DNA of 64,000 nt from Burkholderiales bacterium 67-32 (lineage in GTDB: Bacteria; Pseudomonadota; Gammaproteobacteria; Burkholderiales; Burkholderiaceae_B). This document shows positions 16,272 through 24,171 of the stretch, piece by piece. The stretch spans positions 154,831 to 218,830 of the forward strand of contig MKUP01000032.1 in NCBI GenBank assembly GCA_001898625.1, written 5' to 3'. Position 1 is the stretch's first letter. Each line of letters opens with the position of its first letter. The notes beneath the pieces were generated by a model. The model worked only from the letters and a program-made list of their open reading frames with translations, had not been told where the DNA came from and ran no database searches. Position numbers and translations under genes: made by a program.

Positions 16272-17084
16272 TTAGAATGTAAAGCAGCGGCTCGGATTGG
16301 CCGCGAGGATGCGCAGGCGTAGATCGATGTCGCCGATCCAGTCGGCGAGTGCCTGATAGGTTTGCGCATAGGTCACGCCGGGGTGCTGGGTATGGGGCCA
16401 GTCGCTGCCCCAGACGAGGCGGTCCGGGCCGGCGTGTTCGACCAACAGACGTGCGGCCTGGCGCGCCGCCGGGCCGATCGGCTCGGACCAGTTGCGATAG
16501 GCGCCCGAGAGCTTGACCCAGACGCCGTCGTCGCGGGCGGCCTCGAGCAGCCACTGGAAACCGGGGTCGGTCTCGCCCAAGGCCGGGTCAGGCCGGCCGA
16601 AGTGGTCCACCATCACGCGGCATTGCGCCGCGCGCAGCGGGCCGACGATGTCGGACAGGCGCGCCGCTTCCACGTGGACTTCGACATGCCAGTCCAGCGC
16701 CCGCAGGCAGGCCAGCAAACGGGGCCAGCCGCCCTGATCCAGCATGGGCAGCGGCTGGCCGATCAGGTTCAGCCGGATGCCGGCGATGCCGCCATGCGCC
16801 AGCCGCTCCAGGTCGGCGGGCGAGACATGCTCGTCGACCACCGCCACGCCTCGCAGGCGGTTCGGCGCCCGGCGGATGGCGTCGAGCAGGTAGCTGTTGT
16901 CCGTGCCCAGGAAGCTGGGCTGGATCAGCACGCCGCCATGCAGCCCATGGGCATCCAGGTGCCCGAGATAGTCTTCCAGCAGGGCATCGGTTGCCGGCGC
17001 GTAGCGCCGGCCCGGCGCCAGCGCCAGCGAGCGGGCGAAGACATGGGCGTGGGCATCGATCGGCAGGGGCGTGGGGTCGGCCAC
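16272..17084 (-). CDS. Amidohydrolase-2 family metal-dependent hydrolase
   Basis: 270 residues from GTG 17084, preferred over a TTG twelve codons earlier because GGAGA lies seven bases upstream. It is a TIM-barrel hydrolase of the 2-pyrone-4,6-dicarboxylate lactonase/ACMSD class. His12-x-His14 (IDAHAHVF) is the metal motif, VMVDHFGRPDP supplies a later His, and WGSDWPHTQHPG supplies the catalytic Asp. These enzymes open lactones or decarboxylate dicarboxylates from aromatic degradation. Cotranscribed with a Bug receptor and opposite a LysR regulator. Substrate not determinable. Confidence 0.85.
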   Translation of the reverse strand: MADPTPLPIDAHAHVFARSLALAPGRRYAPATDALLEDYLGHLDAHGLHGGVLIQPSFLGTDNSYLLDAIRRAPNRLRGVAVVDEHVSPADLERLAHGGIAGIRLNLIGQPLPMLDQGGWPRLLACLRALDWHVEVHVEAARLSDIVGPLRAAQCRVMVDHFGRPDPALGETDPGFQWLLEAARDDGVWVKLSGAYRNWSEPIGPAARQAARLLVEHAGPDRLVWGSDWPHTQHPGVTYAQTYQALADWIGDIDLRLRILAANPSRCFTF

Positions 17085-17169
17085 GGGGTGTCTCTCCAGT
17101 ATCGCGTCCGGCTTGGGCAAGGGTGCCGGGTGGGCCGATTCTAGGAAGGCTTGTTATATTTATCTATCC

Positions 17170-17188
17170 TACAAAGCATGTTTTTGTA
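17170..17188. promoter_or_regulatory. Candidate LysR operator
   Basis: The half-sites TACAAA and TTTGTA are perfect inverted repeats with a seven-base spacer in the divergent amidohydrolase/LysR gap, in an AT-rich stretch just before the LysR start at 17201. This is the usual place for a LysR autoregulatory and activator site. Confidence 0.45.
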
Positions 17189-17200
17189 TAAGGTTTTGTG

Positions 17201-18088
17201 ATGGATATCCGGCGCCTGGAAGAATTCATCGCGGTCCTGGACACAGGCAGCCTGAGCAAGGCGGCCGAGAAGCTGGGCGTGGCCCAGCCGGCCCTGAGCC
17301 AGTCGCTGGCACGGCTCGAACGCGAGCTGGGCGTGAAGCTGTTCCAGCGGTCGCGGCGCGGCGCCGAGCCCACGCCGGCGGCGCGGCAGATCGCCGAGGA
17401 AGTGCGGCGCGGCGTGTTCCGCATCGTCAACGCCATCGACGCGGCCCAGGCCATCGCGGCGGGGCGGGCGGGGGTGCTGCGCGTCGGCCTGGTCTCCAGC
17501 GCGCTGATCGACATCCTGCCGCGCGCCCTGCGCGTCCTGCGCGACGAGGCGCCCGGCCTGCGCATCGCGCTGCGCGAGATGAGCAATGCCGAACAGGCGC
17601 AGGCGCTGTCGCGCGGCGAGATCGACGTGGCCCTGGTGCATACGCCGGTGGCCCTGTCCGGCGTCATGCACGAGAAAGTGCTGATGCGCGAACGCCTGGT
17701 GGCGGCGGTGCCGCAAGACCTGCTGCCCGGCGGCCAGGACCGGGTGTCGATGGCGGATATTGCCCGCGCCGGCCTGGTGATGTTTCCCCATGCGCAGTTG
17801 CCGACCTTCTACGAGGCCGTCATGGACGCGTTCCGCAAAGAGGGCCTGGATGCGGAAATCGTGCAGGAGGCGAACCGGACCCTGACCGTGCTGGCCTGCG
17901 TGGCCGGCGGCTGCGGGATCGCGCTCCTGCCCAGCTGGATACGGTCGCTGGATTTCGCCGGCGTGCGGTATTGCGAGGTCGCGGACGGCGCGAGGCTGCC
18001 CAGCTTCGATGTCAGCGCGATCTGGCCCAAGCACGCCGTGGCGGGGCTGGCGGACGATTTCGTGCGGGCGTGCGGGGCGGGGCAATGA
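17201..18088 (+). CDS. LysR-family transcriptional regulator
   Basis: 295 residues from ATG 17201. The N-terminal winged helix-turn-helix covers residues 1-60 (LEEFIAVLDTGSLSKAAEKLG, QPALSQSLARLERELGVKLF). The effector domain follows from ~90 (VLRVGLVSSALIDILPRAL). It is divergent from the amidohydrolase/Bug operon and should control it in response to a pathway intermediate. The palindrome at 17170-17188 is a candidate binding site. Confidence 0.92.
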   Translation: MDIRRLEEFIAVLDTGSLSKAAEKLGVAQPALSQSLARLERELGVKLFQRSRRGAEPTPAARQIAEEVRRGVFRIVNAIDAAQAIAAGRAGVLRVGLVSSALIDILPRALRVLRDEAPGLRIALREMSNAEQAQALSRGEIDVALVHTPVALSGVMHEKVLMRERLVAAVPQDLLPGGQDRVSMADIARAGLVMFPHAQLPTFYEAVMDAFRKEGLDAEIVQEANRTLTVLACVAGGCGIALLPSWIRSLDFAGVRYCEVADGARLPSFDVSAIWPKHAVAGLADDFVRACGAGQ

Positions 18089-18136
18089 GCGGCGGGCGGG
18101 ACGTCACAAAACCGGCCGCTCGTTCGTCCTATCTGC

Positions 18137-19111
18137 ATGGACAAGCACTCATTCCCGGGGCCCGACGCGCTGGCCTCCAGTTTCGCCACCAGCCATGCCG
18201 GCGTGGTGGCCTTCATCGCGGTGGCCTCGGAAGGCAGCTTCGCCAAGGCCGGCGGCCGCCTGGGCATCGGCCGGTCGGCGGTCAGCCGCAGCGTGCAGAA
18301 GTTGGAAGACCAGTTGGGGGTCCGACTGTTCGTGCGCACGACGCGCAGCACGTCGCTGACGAGGGAAGGGGAGCGGTTCTTCGAGAACTGCCAGCCCGGC
18401 GTGGCGCGTATCGCGCAGGCGCTGGACGAGATGCGGGCGCTGCGGGAGGGGCCGCCCTCGGGGCTGCTGCGCATCAGCGCCACGGTGGGTTTCGGCCGCA
18501 AGGTCGTCGCACCGCTGCTGAACGGTTTCCGCGCTGCCTATCCGGAGGTGTCGGTCGACCTGCTGCTGGACGACAGGCCCACTGATTTCACGGCGGACCG
18601 GGTGGACGTGTCGTTTCGCAATGGCCGAATGGAAGACAGCCAGATCATCGCCCGGCAATTGATTCCCATGCAGATGCTGCTGTGCGCATCGCCCGCCTAT
18701 GCCGCCGAGCGAGGGGTGCCGCGCGGCATCGATGAGCTGGCCGATCATCGGTGCGTGAATTTCCGCCTGGCCTCCGGACGCGTGGCCGAGTGGGAGTTCC
18801 AGGTGGACGGCCAGTTGCGCAAGCTCGCACCGCGGGCGATGCTGGCTTTCAACGATGCCGACCTGGTGCTGCAGGCGGTGCTGGACGGACAGGGGATCGC
18901 GCAGATGGCGGGCTATCAGGTCTGTGAACATGTGCGCGCCGGCACGCTGCTGGCCTGCCTGCCGCAGCATGCGCCCGACGGCCGCGGCCATTACCTGTGC
19001 TATCTCAGCCGCCAGCACCAGCCGGGACGCATGCGTGCCTTCATCGACTACATGACGGCGCATATCCGCGCGTTGAACCTTCAGTCCAGCTTGGCCCGAT
19101 CCAGGCCGTAG
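18137..19111 (+). CDS. LysR-family transcriptional regulator
   Basis: 324 residues. The winged helix-turn-helix is at about residues 25-85 (VAFIAVASEGSFAKAGGRLG, SAVSRSVQKLEDQLGVRLF), and the effector domain has GLLRISATVGFGRKVVAPLL. A ~20-residue extension precedes the DNA-binding domain, so a later start is possible. Its 3' end overlaps the convergent AhpD-like gene by 31 bases. It lies 48 bases downstream of another LysR gene on the same strand. No clear target. Confidence 0.9.
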   Translation: MDKHSFPGPDALASSFATSHAGVVAFIAVASEGSFAKAGGRLGIGRSAVSRSVQKLEDQLGVRLFVRTTRSTSLTREGERFFENCQPGVARIAQALDEMRALREGPPSGLLRISATVGFGRKVVAPLLNGFRAAYPEVSVDLLLDDRPTDFTADRVDVSFRNGRMEDSQIIARQLIPMQMLLCASPAYAAERGVPRGIDELADHRCVNFRLASGRVAEWEFQVDGQLRKLAPRAMLAFNDADLVLQAVLDGQGIAQMAGYQVCEHVRAGTLLACLPQHAPDGRGHYLCYLSRQHQPGRMRAFIDYMTAHIRALNLQSSLARSRP

Positions 19112-19563
19112 GCCTTGTCGGCCGAGCCCGGCGTGGTCCGGAAGCCCACGTTCAGGCGGTTCCAGCCGTTGATGGCCATGATCGCGAAGCTCAGGTCGGC
19201 GAGTTCCTTTTCCGACAGCTGGGCGCGAACCTGTTCGTAGATGTCGTCGGGCACGCCGTGCTCGGGCAGGCGGGTCAGCACCTCGGTCCAGGCCAGGGCC
19301 GCGCGTTCGCGCGGCGAGAACAGCGAGGACTCGCGCCAGATGGCGACGTGGTGCACGCGCAATTCCCGTTCGCCGTCGATCTTGGCTTCCTTCACGTGCA
19401 TGTCCAGGCAGAAGCCGCAGCCGTTCATCTGCGAGGCGCGGATGTCGATCAGGTGCAGGATCGAGGCTTCGATGGTGCCGGACTTCTTGACCAGCATGCC
19501 GAACTCGACGAACTTCTTGAACAGCTCGGGAGACTGGGCGAAGGCGTTGATGCGTTGGGTCAT
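19081..19563 (-). CDS. Carboxymuconolactone-decarboxylase/AhpD-like protein
   Basis: 160 residues from ATG 19563, with GAGGAAA upstream. The AhpD-type redox motif is seen at residues 46-56 (MNGCGFCLDMH: Cys49-x2-Cys52-x3-His56). This subgroup acts as a peroxidase or disulfide reductase. It is often paired with a sigma factor or regulator gene. Here it is convergent with a LysR gene and divergent from a TetR gene at 19722. A role in oxidative stress is a family-level expectation only. Confidence 0.88.
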   Translation of the reverse strand: MTQRINAFAQSPELFKKFVEFGMLVKKSGTIEASILHLIDIRASQMNGCGFCLDMHVKEAKIDGERELRVHHVAIWRESSLFSPRERAALAWTEVLTRLPEHGVPDDIYEQVRAQLSEKELADLSFAIMAINGWNRLNVGFRTTPGSADKAYGLDRAKLD

Positions 19564-19721
19564 GGTGCTTTCCTCGACGGCTGGTGACGTTGGTTGGGGA
19601 ACGGTTCCATCGTAGGCTCGGCGGCGGCGGGGCGGTAGCCCCGCGCAGGGGACCGCCGTGTTGCCTGTCCGGCACCAATGACCGGTACACTGCGCGTTGC
19701 CGAGTCCCATCGACGACACGT

Positions 19722-20387
19722 ATGCCTGATCCCTCGCCCCGCAAGAAGCCACGAATCAAGCGCTCCGCCGGCCATCCCACGGAGAAGACCATGGTGGGGA
19801 AGGCCGCGATCATCGACGCGGCGATCGCGCTGATGAAGACCAAGACGCCGCAGGAACTGAGCGTGCTCGAAATCGCCACGGCCGCCGGCGTCGATCCCGC
19901 CTTGATCCGATACTACTTCACCAACAAGCAGGGGCTGATGCGCGCCGCGGCCACGCATATCATGGACCAGCTCCAGGCCAGGAGCCAGGTCATGCTGGGC
20001 CAGGATGCGCCGCTGGAAGCGCGGATCCGCAAGCGCCTGGTGCTGCTGATCGAGGCGTTGAAGGACAACCCGCGCTTTCTGCAGCTCGTGCTCAACGAGA
20101 TCTATAGCCACGTCGACACGCCCGAACGCATCGACACGCTGCAAGGCGTGGCCTCGCGCGGCCTGGCGCTGAGCGAGGCGCTGCTGGTCGGGCGCGAAGG
20201 CGACCCGCCGCTCGATGCCATCGACCCGCGTTTCCTGCATGTCGCCTTCCTGGGGCTGTGCACTTTCTTCGTCGATGCCCAGCCCATGCTCAAGGTGTTG
20301 TTCAACGGCGAGCAGGGGGCCGAGGACCTGACCGGACGCTACCTGGATTTCGCCACGCGCCTCATCATGCACGGCATCGTGAAGTAG
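19722..20387 (+). CDS. TetR-family transcriptional regulator
   Basis: 221 residues from ATG 19722. A basic N-terminal tail is followed by a TetR helix-turn-helix at ~25-75 (KAAIIDAAIALMKTKTPQELSVLE, then AAGVDPALIRYYFTNKQGLM). The C-terminal ligand domain (from ~90) resembles those of CmeR/AcrR-like regulators only in being helical. It is upstream of the Rieske oxygenase operon on the same strand. A perfect 9-4-9 palindrome beside that operon's promoter (20446-20467) is the likely operator. Confidence 0.9.
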   Translation: MPDPSPRKKPRIKRSAGHPTEKTMVGKAAIIDAAIALMKTKTPQELSVLEIATAAGVDPALIRYYFTNKQGLMRAAATHIMDQLQARSQVMLGQDAPLEARIRKRLVLLIEALKDNPRFLQLVLNEIYSHVDTPERIDTLQGVASRGLALSEALLVGREGDPPLDAIDPRFLHVAFLGLCTFFVDAQPMLKVLFNGEQGAEDLTGRYLDFATRLIMHGIVK

Positions 20388-20411
20388 GCGTTTTCGCTAG
20401 TCTGAAAATTC

Positions 20412-20440
20412 TTGACACCTTTTTTCGCGGTCGATAATCT
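20412..20440 (+). promoter_or_regulatory. Candidate sigma-70 promoter of the Rieske operon
   Basis: A perfect TTGACA at 20412-20417 is followed by GATAAT at 20433-20438 (spacer 15) or TAATCT at 20435-20440 (spacer 17). It lies between the TetR gene and the operon, immediately before the palindrome at 20446-20467. Confidence 0.5.
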
Positions 20441-20445
20441 GCTCT

Positions 20446-20467
20446 CTATTCCTAGTTTTAGGAATAG
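20446..20467. promoter_or_regulatory. Palindromic TetR operator candidate
   Basis: CTATTCCTA and TAGGAATAG are perfect nine-base inverted arms with a four-base spacer. The site lies at the expected transcription start of the promoter at 20412-20440, where bound repressor would block RNA polymerase. The TetR encoded immediately upstream is the natural candidate. Confidence 0.6.
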
Positions 20468-20517
20468 AAGAAACTCAATGCCAGCGCCGTTTCTGGCCGA
20501 CTCATCGCGAGGAAGGT

Positions 20518-20820
20518 ATGCCCGAGCAATTCAACGTCCACCTGAGCAGTTGGAAGGGGAACGAACCCAGTCCACACGCGGGCCTGGGCATGGTGGAAGC
20601 CCCCGGCGAAGGGGTGAACCTTCGTTGGCAGAGCAGGGAGTCGGCCCCCACCGATTACGAAAACGCGTTGGCCGACGCGATCGAAAGCGCCTACCTGGCC
20701 GGCGCCAGGACGTCGCAGCAGTTCGCCGACCACCTGAACACGGCCGGCGTCGCCAACCTGTCGGGACGGGCCTGGAGCGCCGCGAGCCTGGAACAGGAAA
20801 TGTCCCGCCTCGGCTACTGA
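20518..20820 (+). CDS. Small recombinase-like helix-turn-helix protein
   Basis: 100 residues from ATG 20518, with AGGAAGG upstream. The C-terminal half (SAYLAGARTSQQFADHLN, then GRAWSAASLEQEMSRLGY) resembles the small helix-turn-helix module found in the recombinase domain of serine recombinases, without any catalytic domain. The N-terminal half is unstructured in appearance. It is the first gene of the operon with the binding protein and the Rieske oxygenase. A regulatory role for the operon is possible; function unknown. Confidence 0.7.
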   Translation: MPEQFNVHLSSWKGNEPSPHAGLGMVEAPGEGVNLRWQSRESAPTDYENALADAIESAYLAGARTSQQFADHLNTAGVANLSGRAWSAASLEQEMSRLGY

Positions 20821-20849
20821 GCCACCCACGTTCACCCAAGGAAGCCGCC

Positions 20850-21836
20850 ATGAGCCTGCTGTCCGCCGCAAGAGCCGTCGCCTGTATCGCCGCCGTGTCC
20901 CTGATGCTCCCGCAGGCACGGGCGGAAAACCTCCGGGACGTGACCTACCTGCTGCCGGCCCCGCCCAGCCTGCCCGCGTTCGCGCCGTGGATGATCGCGC
21001 AGCAGAAGGGCTACTACGCGCAAGAGGGCCTGAAGATCAATTTCGTGGTCGGCAAGGGCGGCGCCGACGTCGCCAAGCAGGTGGGCGCGGGCAATGCGCC
21101 GCTGGGCGGCGGCGTGGGCGATACGCCCATCATCGTCCGGCCCAACGGCGTACCGGTCAAGGCGGTCGCGGTGCTGGGCGGGGCCTCGCTGATGCACCTG
21201 GCCATCAACCGCGCCGCCGCGCCGGGCGGGATCCCCGACCTGAAAGCCAAGACCATAGGCGCGATGTCCTACGCCGACACGACCTATTACGCGCTGCTGG
21301 GCATGCTGCGGGCGAACGGCGTGGCGAAGTCCGCGGTCGACATCCAGGCCAGCGGTCCCTCGGTCTGGCAGCTCTTTGCCGAGCAGAAGATCCCCGCGCT
21401 GGCCTCGGTGCCCGAATGGACGGTCAGCGCGCAGGAGGCGGGCGTGAAGGTCGAACTCATTCCGGCGGACCGCTATTTCAAAAGCATGGCCCAGGCCATC
21501 CTGGCCTCGGACGAGACCATCAGGAAGGAGCCCGAGCTGATCCGCAAGTTCGTCAAGGCCACGCTGCGCGGCCTGGCCGACATCTCGCGCGATCCGGTCG
21601 CGGCCACGGCCGACTACGTCAAGGCGGTCCCGGCGTACCAGGGGCGGGAGAAGTACGTGGAGTCCGTCCTGCGGCTGTACAACGCCACCGTCTATCAAGG
21701 CCAGCCCCGTTTGGGCGCCATCGATCCGGACCGCGTCGCCACGCTCCAGGCGTTCTACCTGAACGAAGGCATCATCTCGCGCGCGGTCCCGCTGAACGAT
21801 TTGTTCACGAACGACTTCGTGCCGGCGAAACAGTAG
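20850..21836 (+). CDS. ABC transporter substrate-binding protein (NMT1/SsuA-like)
   Basis: 328 residues from ATG 20850. The signal peptide ends after ARA (about residue 25). The NMT1/THI5-like fold is recognised from LPAFAPWMIAQQKGYYAQEGL near residues 41-61 and the GGGVGDTPIIV loop. Family members bind aromatic or sulfonated compounds, nitrate or thiamine precursors. No ABC permease or ATPase gene follows; instead the Rieske oxygenase gene starts nine bases downstream. The protein probably binds the oxygenase substrate. Confidence 0.85.
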   Translation: MSLLSAARAVACIAAVSLMLPQARAENLRDVTYLLPAPPSLPAFAPWMIAQQKGYYAQEGLKINFVVGKGGADVAKQVGAGNAPLGGGVGDTPIIVRPNGVPVKAVAVLGGASLMHLAINRAAAPGGIPDLKAKTIGAMSYADTTYYALLGMLRANGVAKSAVDIQASGPSVWQLFAEQKIPALASVPEWTVSAQEAGVKVELIPADRYFKSMAQAILASDETIRKEPELIRKFVKATLRGLADISRDPVAATADYVKAVPAYQGREKYVESVLRLYNATVYQGQPRLGAIDPDRVATLQAFYLNEGIISRAVPLNDLFTNDFVPAKQ

Positions 21837-21845
21837 GAACACACC

Positions 21846-22883
21846 ATGAATCCCATCGTCCAGGACGGCCTGGCCCTTGCCGCAGCGTCCCGCGTGGAAA
21901 CCGGCCTGCGCAATCTCTGGTATCCCGTCACGCCCAGCTATGCCGTGCGCGACACCCCGCTGGGCATCACCCGGCTTTCCGAGAACATCGTGCTGTGGCG
22001 CGACCGCGCCGGCACGGTGCGCGCGGTCGAGGATCGCTGCCCCCATCGCGGCGCCCGCCTGTCGCTGGGCTGGAACCTGGGCGAGCGCATCGCCTGCTGG
22101 TACCACGGCGTGGAGGTCGACGGCGAAGGCAAGGTGGCCGACGTGCCGGCGCTGGAAAGCAGCCAGCTCGTGGGCAGGAAATGCCTGCGGTCCTATCCGG
22201 TGGCCGAGTACGGCGGCGCCGTCTTCCTGTGGTTCGGGTCCATGGAGCATGGTCAGCCCAGGCCGTTCGCGCTGCCCGAGGAAATGACGAACGACGAGTA
22301 CTCCGGCTTCCTGTGCATGCAGAACTGGAAGTGCAACTACCGCTACGCCATCGATAACGTGATGGACCTCATGCACGGGACCTACCTGCATTCGAACTCG
22401 CATTCGATGGCCGAAGGCGACAAGAAGGCGGAAATGGTCATCCGCCACACCGACTGCGGCCTGGTGTTCGAGAAGGTCGGCCAGCGCGGCGTGAACTTCG
22501 ACTGGGTCGAGTTCGGCCATACGTCCTCGCTGTGGATCCGCCTGTCGGTTCCCTATCGTCCGCAGTATGGCGGCGGCGAGTTCTTCATCGTGGGCTTCGT
22601 CACGCCCGTCGACGACGGCAATTGCCAGGTGTACTTCTGGCGCATCCGCAAGTCCCAGGGCTTCGAGCGCAACGTCTGGCGCTTCCTGTACCGCAACCGC
22701 CTGGAAGGCCTGCACTGGGACGTGCTGGAGCAGGATCGCGTGGTCATCGAAAGCCTGGCGCGCCACGCGCGCAGCCAGGAGAACCTCTATTCCCATGATC
22801 TCGGTCTCGTGCGGGTAAGGCGCGTGATGGAGAAGCTGGCCAGGGAACAGGTCGAGGCCGAACAGGCCGCGGCCGTCCACTGA
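21846..22883 (+). CDS. Rieske non-heme iron oxygenase, VanA-like
   Basis: 345 residues. The Rieske [2Fe-2S] centre is formed by Cys65-x-His67 and Cys84-x2-His87 (CPHRGARLSLGW ... CWYHG). The mononuclear iron site is at residues 171-182 (NVMDLMHGTYLH: His177, His182, bridging Asp174). Length and layout fit the oxygenase component of vanillate demethylase-type enzymes, which O-demethylate or hydroxylate aromatics. A ferredoxin reductase is needed, but none is encoded nearby. Cotranscribed with the binding protein and probably controlled by the TetR at 19722. Confidence 0.9.
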   Translation: MNPIVQDGLALAAASRVETGLRNLWYPVTPSYAVRDTPLGITRLSENIVLWRDRAGTVRAVEDRCPHRGARLSLGWNLGERIACWYHGVEVDGEGKVADVPALESSQLVGRKCLRSYPVAEYGGAVFLWFGSMEHGQPRPFALPEEMTNDEYSGFLCMQNWKCNYRYAIDNVMDLMHGTYLHSNSHSMAEGDKKAEMVIRHTDCGLVFEKVGQRGVNFDWVEFGHTSSLWIRLSVPYRPQYGGGEFFIVGFVTPVDDGNCQVYFWRIRKSQGFERNVWRFLYRNRLEGLHWDVLEQDRVVIESLARHARSQENLYSHDLGLVRVRRVMEKLAREQVEAEQAAAVH

Positions 22884-22905
22884 ACGGCAACGACGAGTAG
22901 TCCCC

Positions 22906-22923
22906 TCGGGCGGGCCTGCCCGA
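22906..22923 (+). terminator. Hairpin between the Rieske gene and the porin gene
   Basis: TCGGGC and GCCCGA form a perfect six-base stem with a six-base loop, followed by a pyrimidine-rich but not T-only stretch. It may be a weak terminator or attenuator that reduces read-through into the porin gene. Confidence 0.3.
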
Positions 22924-22948
22924 TATCCTCCTTTCCTCAGGAACGACC

Positions 22949-24073
22949 ATGAAACTCGGACTTTCAGGGGGGCTCGCGCTCGCCCTCGTTTCCCTGCCTT
23001 GCCTGGCCCAGTCGCCCGCCGGCAACGTGACGCTGTACGGCGCCATCGACACCGGCGTCGAGTACATCACTCATGCCAGCGCGAGCGGCGGATCGGGCAT
23101 GCGCATGCCCACGCTGACCGGCGGACAACTGCCGTCGCGCTGGGGCCTGCGCGGCAGCGAAGACCTCGGCAACGGCTGGCGCGGCATCTTCAACCTGGAA
23201 AGCGGCTTCTTCGCCGACTCCGGTTCGTCCGGCCAGGCGGGCCGCCTGTTCGGGCGCACCGCGATCGTCGGCGTCGAGGGGCCGTGGGGCAGCTTCACGC
23301 TGGGACGCCAGTCGACCATGCTGACCTGGTCGCTGATGGATGCCGATGTGATCGGACCGTCGGTGTTCAGCATGGCGAGCTTCGACAGCTACATCCCCAA
23401 CGCGCGCGCCGACAACTCGCTGGCCTACCGCGGCAGGTTCGGCGGCCTGACCGTGGGCGCGACCTATTCCCTGGGCCGCGATACCTCCGCGGCGGGCAAT
23501 TGCGGCGGCGAGCGTCCCGGAGATGCGCAGGCGTGCCGCGGGTGGTCGGGGCTGCTGAAGTACGACGGCGGCGGCTGGGGCGTGGCGGCCGCCATCGACG
23601 AACAGCACGGCGGTCCCGGCGCGGCGCCGGCGGTGGTGGTGCCGGGCGTGGCCGGCGTCGCGATCGCGTCGTCGGACAGCCGCGACCGGCGCTACATGGC
23701 CAACGGCTATGTGCACATAGCCGACCTGAAGCTGGGCGCCGGCTGGCTGCATCGCCGCATCGAAGGCAGTGCCGCCGACGCTTCGACCAATCTGTATTTC
23801 GTGGGCGCGACCTACCCGATAGGAAGCTGGACCCTGAACGCGCAGGCCTCGCGCATGATCGCCAACGCCTACCAGGCCAAGGGTACGATGCTGGTCGGCC
23901 GCGCCAGCTACAGCTTCTCGAAGCGCACCGCCGCCTACGCCATGTTGGCCCACATGGGCAACAGCGGCGCGGGGGCGGTGTTCTCGGTGTCGAGCAGCAG
24001 CATCGTGCCGTGGTCGCCCAAGGCGGGGCAGGGGCAGATGGGGGTGATGGTGGGGTTGCGGCATTCGTTCTAG
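22949..24073 (+). CDS. Gram-negative porin (Porin_4 / OmpC-like)
   Basis: 374 residues. A signal peptide (MKLGLSGGLALALVSLPCLAQS) precedes a typical beta-proteobacterial porin start NVTLYGAIDTGVEY, a GLRGSEDLGNGWRGIFNLESGF block near residues 65-86 and RTAIVGVEGPWGSFTLGRQ. The C-terminus ends in an aromatic (GLRHSF), as required for BAM recognition. It forms a trimeric outer-membrane channel. Placed after the Rieske operon, it may admit that operon's aromatic substrate. Confidence 0.92.
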   Translation: MKLGLSGGLALALVSLPCLAQSPAGNVTLYGAIDTGVEYITHASASGGSGMRMPTLTGGQLPSRWGLRGSEDLGNGWRGIFNLESGFFADSGSSGQAGRLFGRTAIVGVEGPWGSFTLGRQSTMLTWSLMDADVIGPSVFSMASFDSYIPNARADNSLAYRGRFGGLTVGATYSLGRDTSAAGNCGGERPGDAQACRGWSGLLKYDGGGWGVAAAIDEQHGGPGAAPAVVVPGVAGVAIASSDSRDRRYMANGYVHIADLKLGAGWLHRRIEGSAADASTNLYFVGATYPIGSWTLNAQASRMIANAYQAKGTMLVGRASYSFSKRTAAYAMLAHMGNSGAGAVFSVSSSSIVPWSPKAGQGQMGVMVGLRHSF

Positions 24074-24076
24074 CGG

Positions 24077-24108
24077 GCGGGACGCAGGTCGCGGGCCCGG
24101 CGTCCCGC
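24077..24108 (+). terminator. Strong GC hairpin after the porin gene
   Basis: GCGGGACGC (24077-24085) and GCGTCCCGC (24100-24108) form a perfect nine-base stem with a 14-base loop, four bases after the porin stop. No T-tract follows, so termination efficiency is uncertain. Confidence 0.4.
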
Positions 24109-24130
24109 GGCCTTCAGCAATCCGGTCAAC

Positions 24131-24163
24131 CATAGCGAAAACAGAGCGCTCGCATAGCGAAAA
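24131..24163. repeat. Direct repeat upstream of the isochorismatase-like gene
   Basis: CATAGCGAAAA occurs at 24131-24141 and again at 24153-24163, a 22-base period (about two helical turns). A reverse-complement copy of the nine-base core lies at 20391-20399, before the Rieske operon promoter. The spacing fits a dimeric regulator or activator site. Confidence 0.45.
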
Positions 24164-24171
24164 GATTCTGG

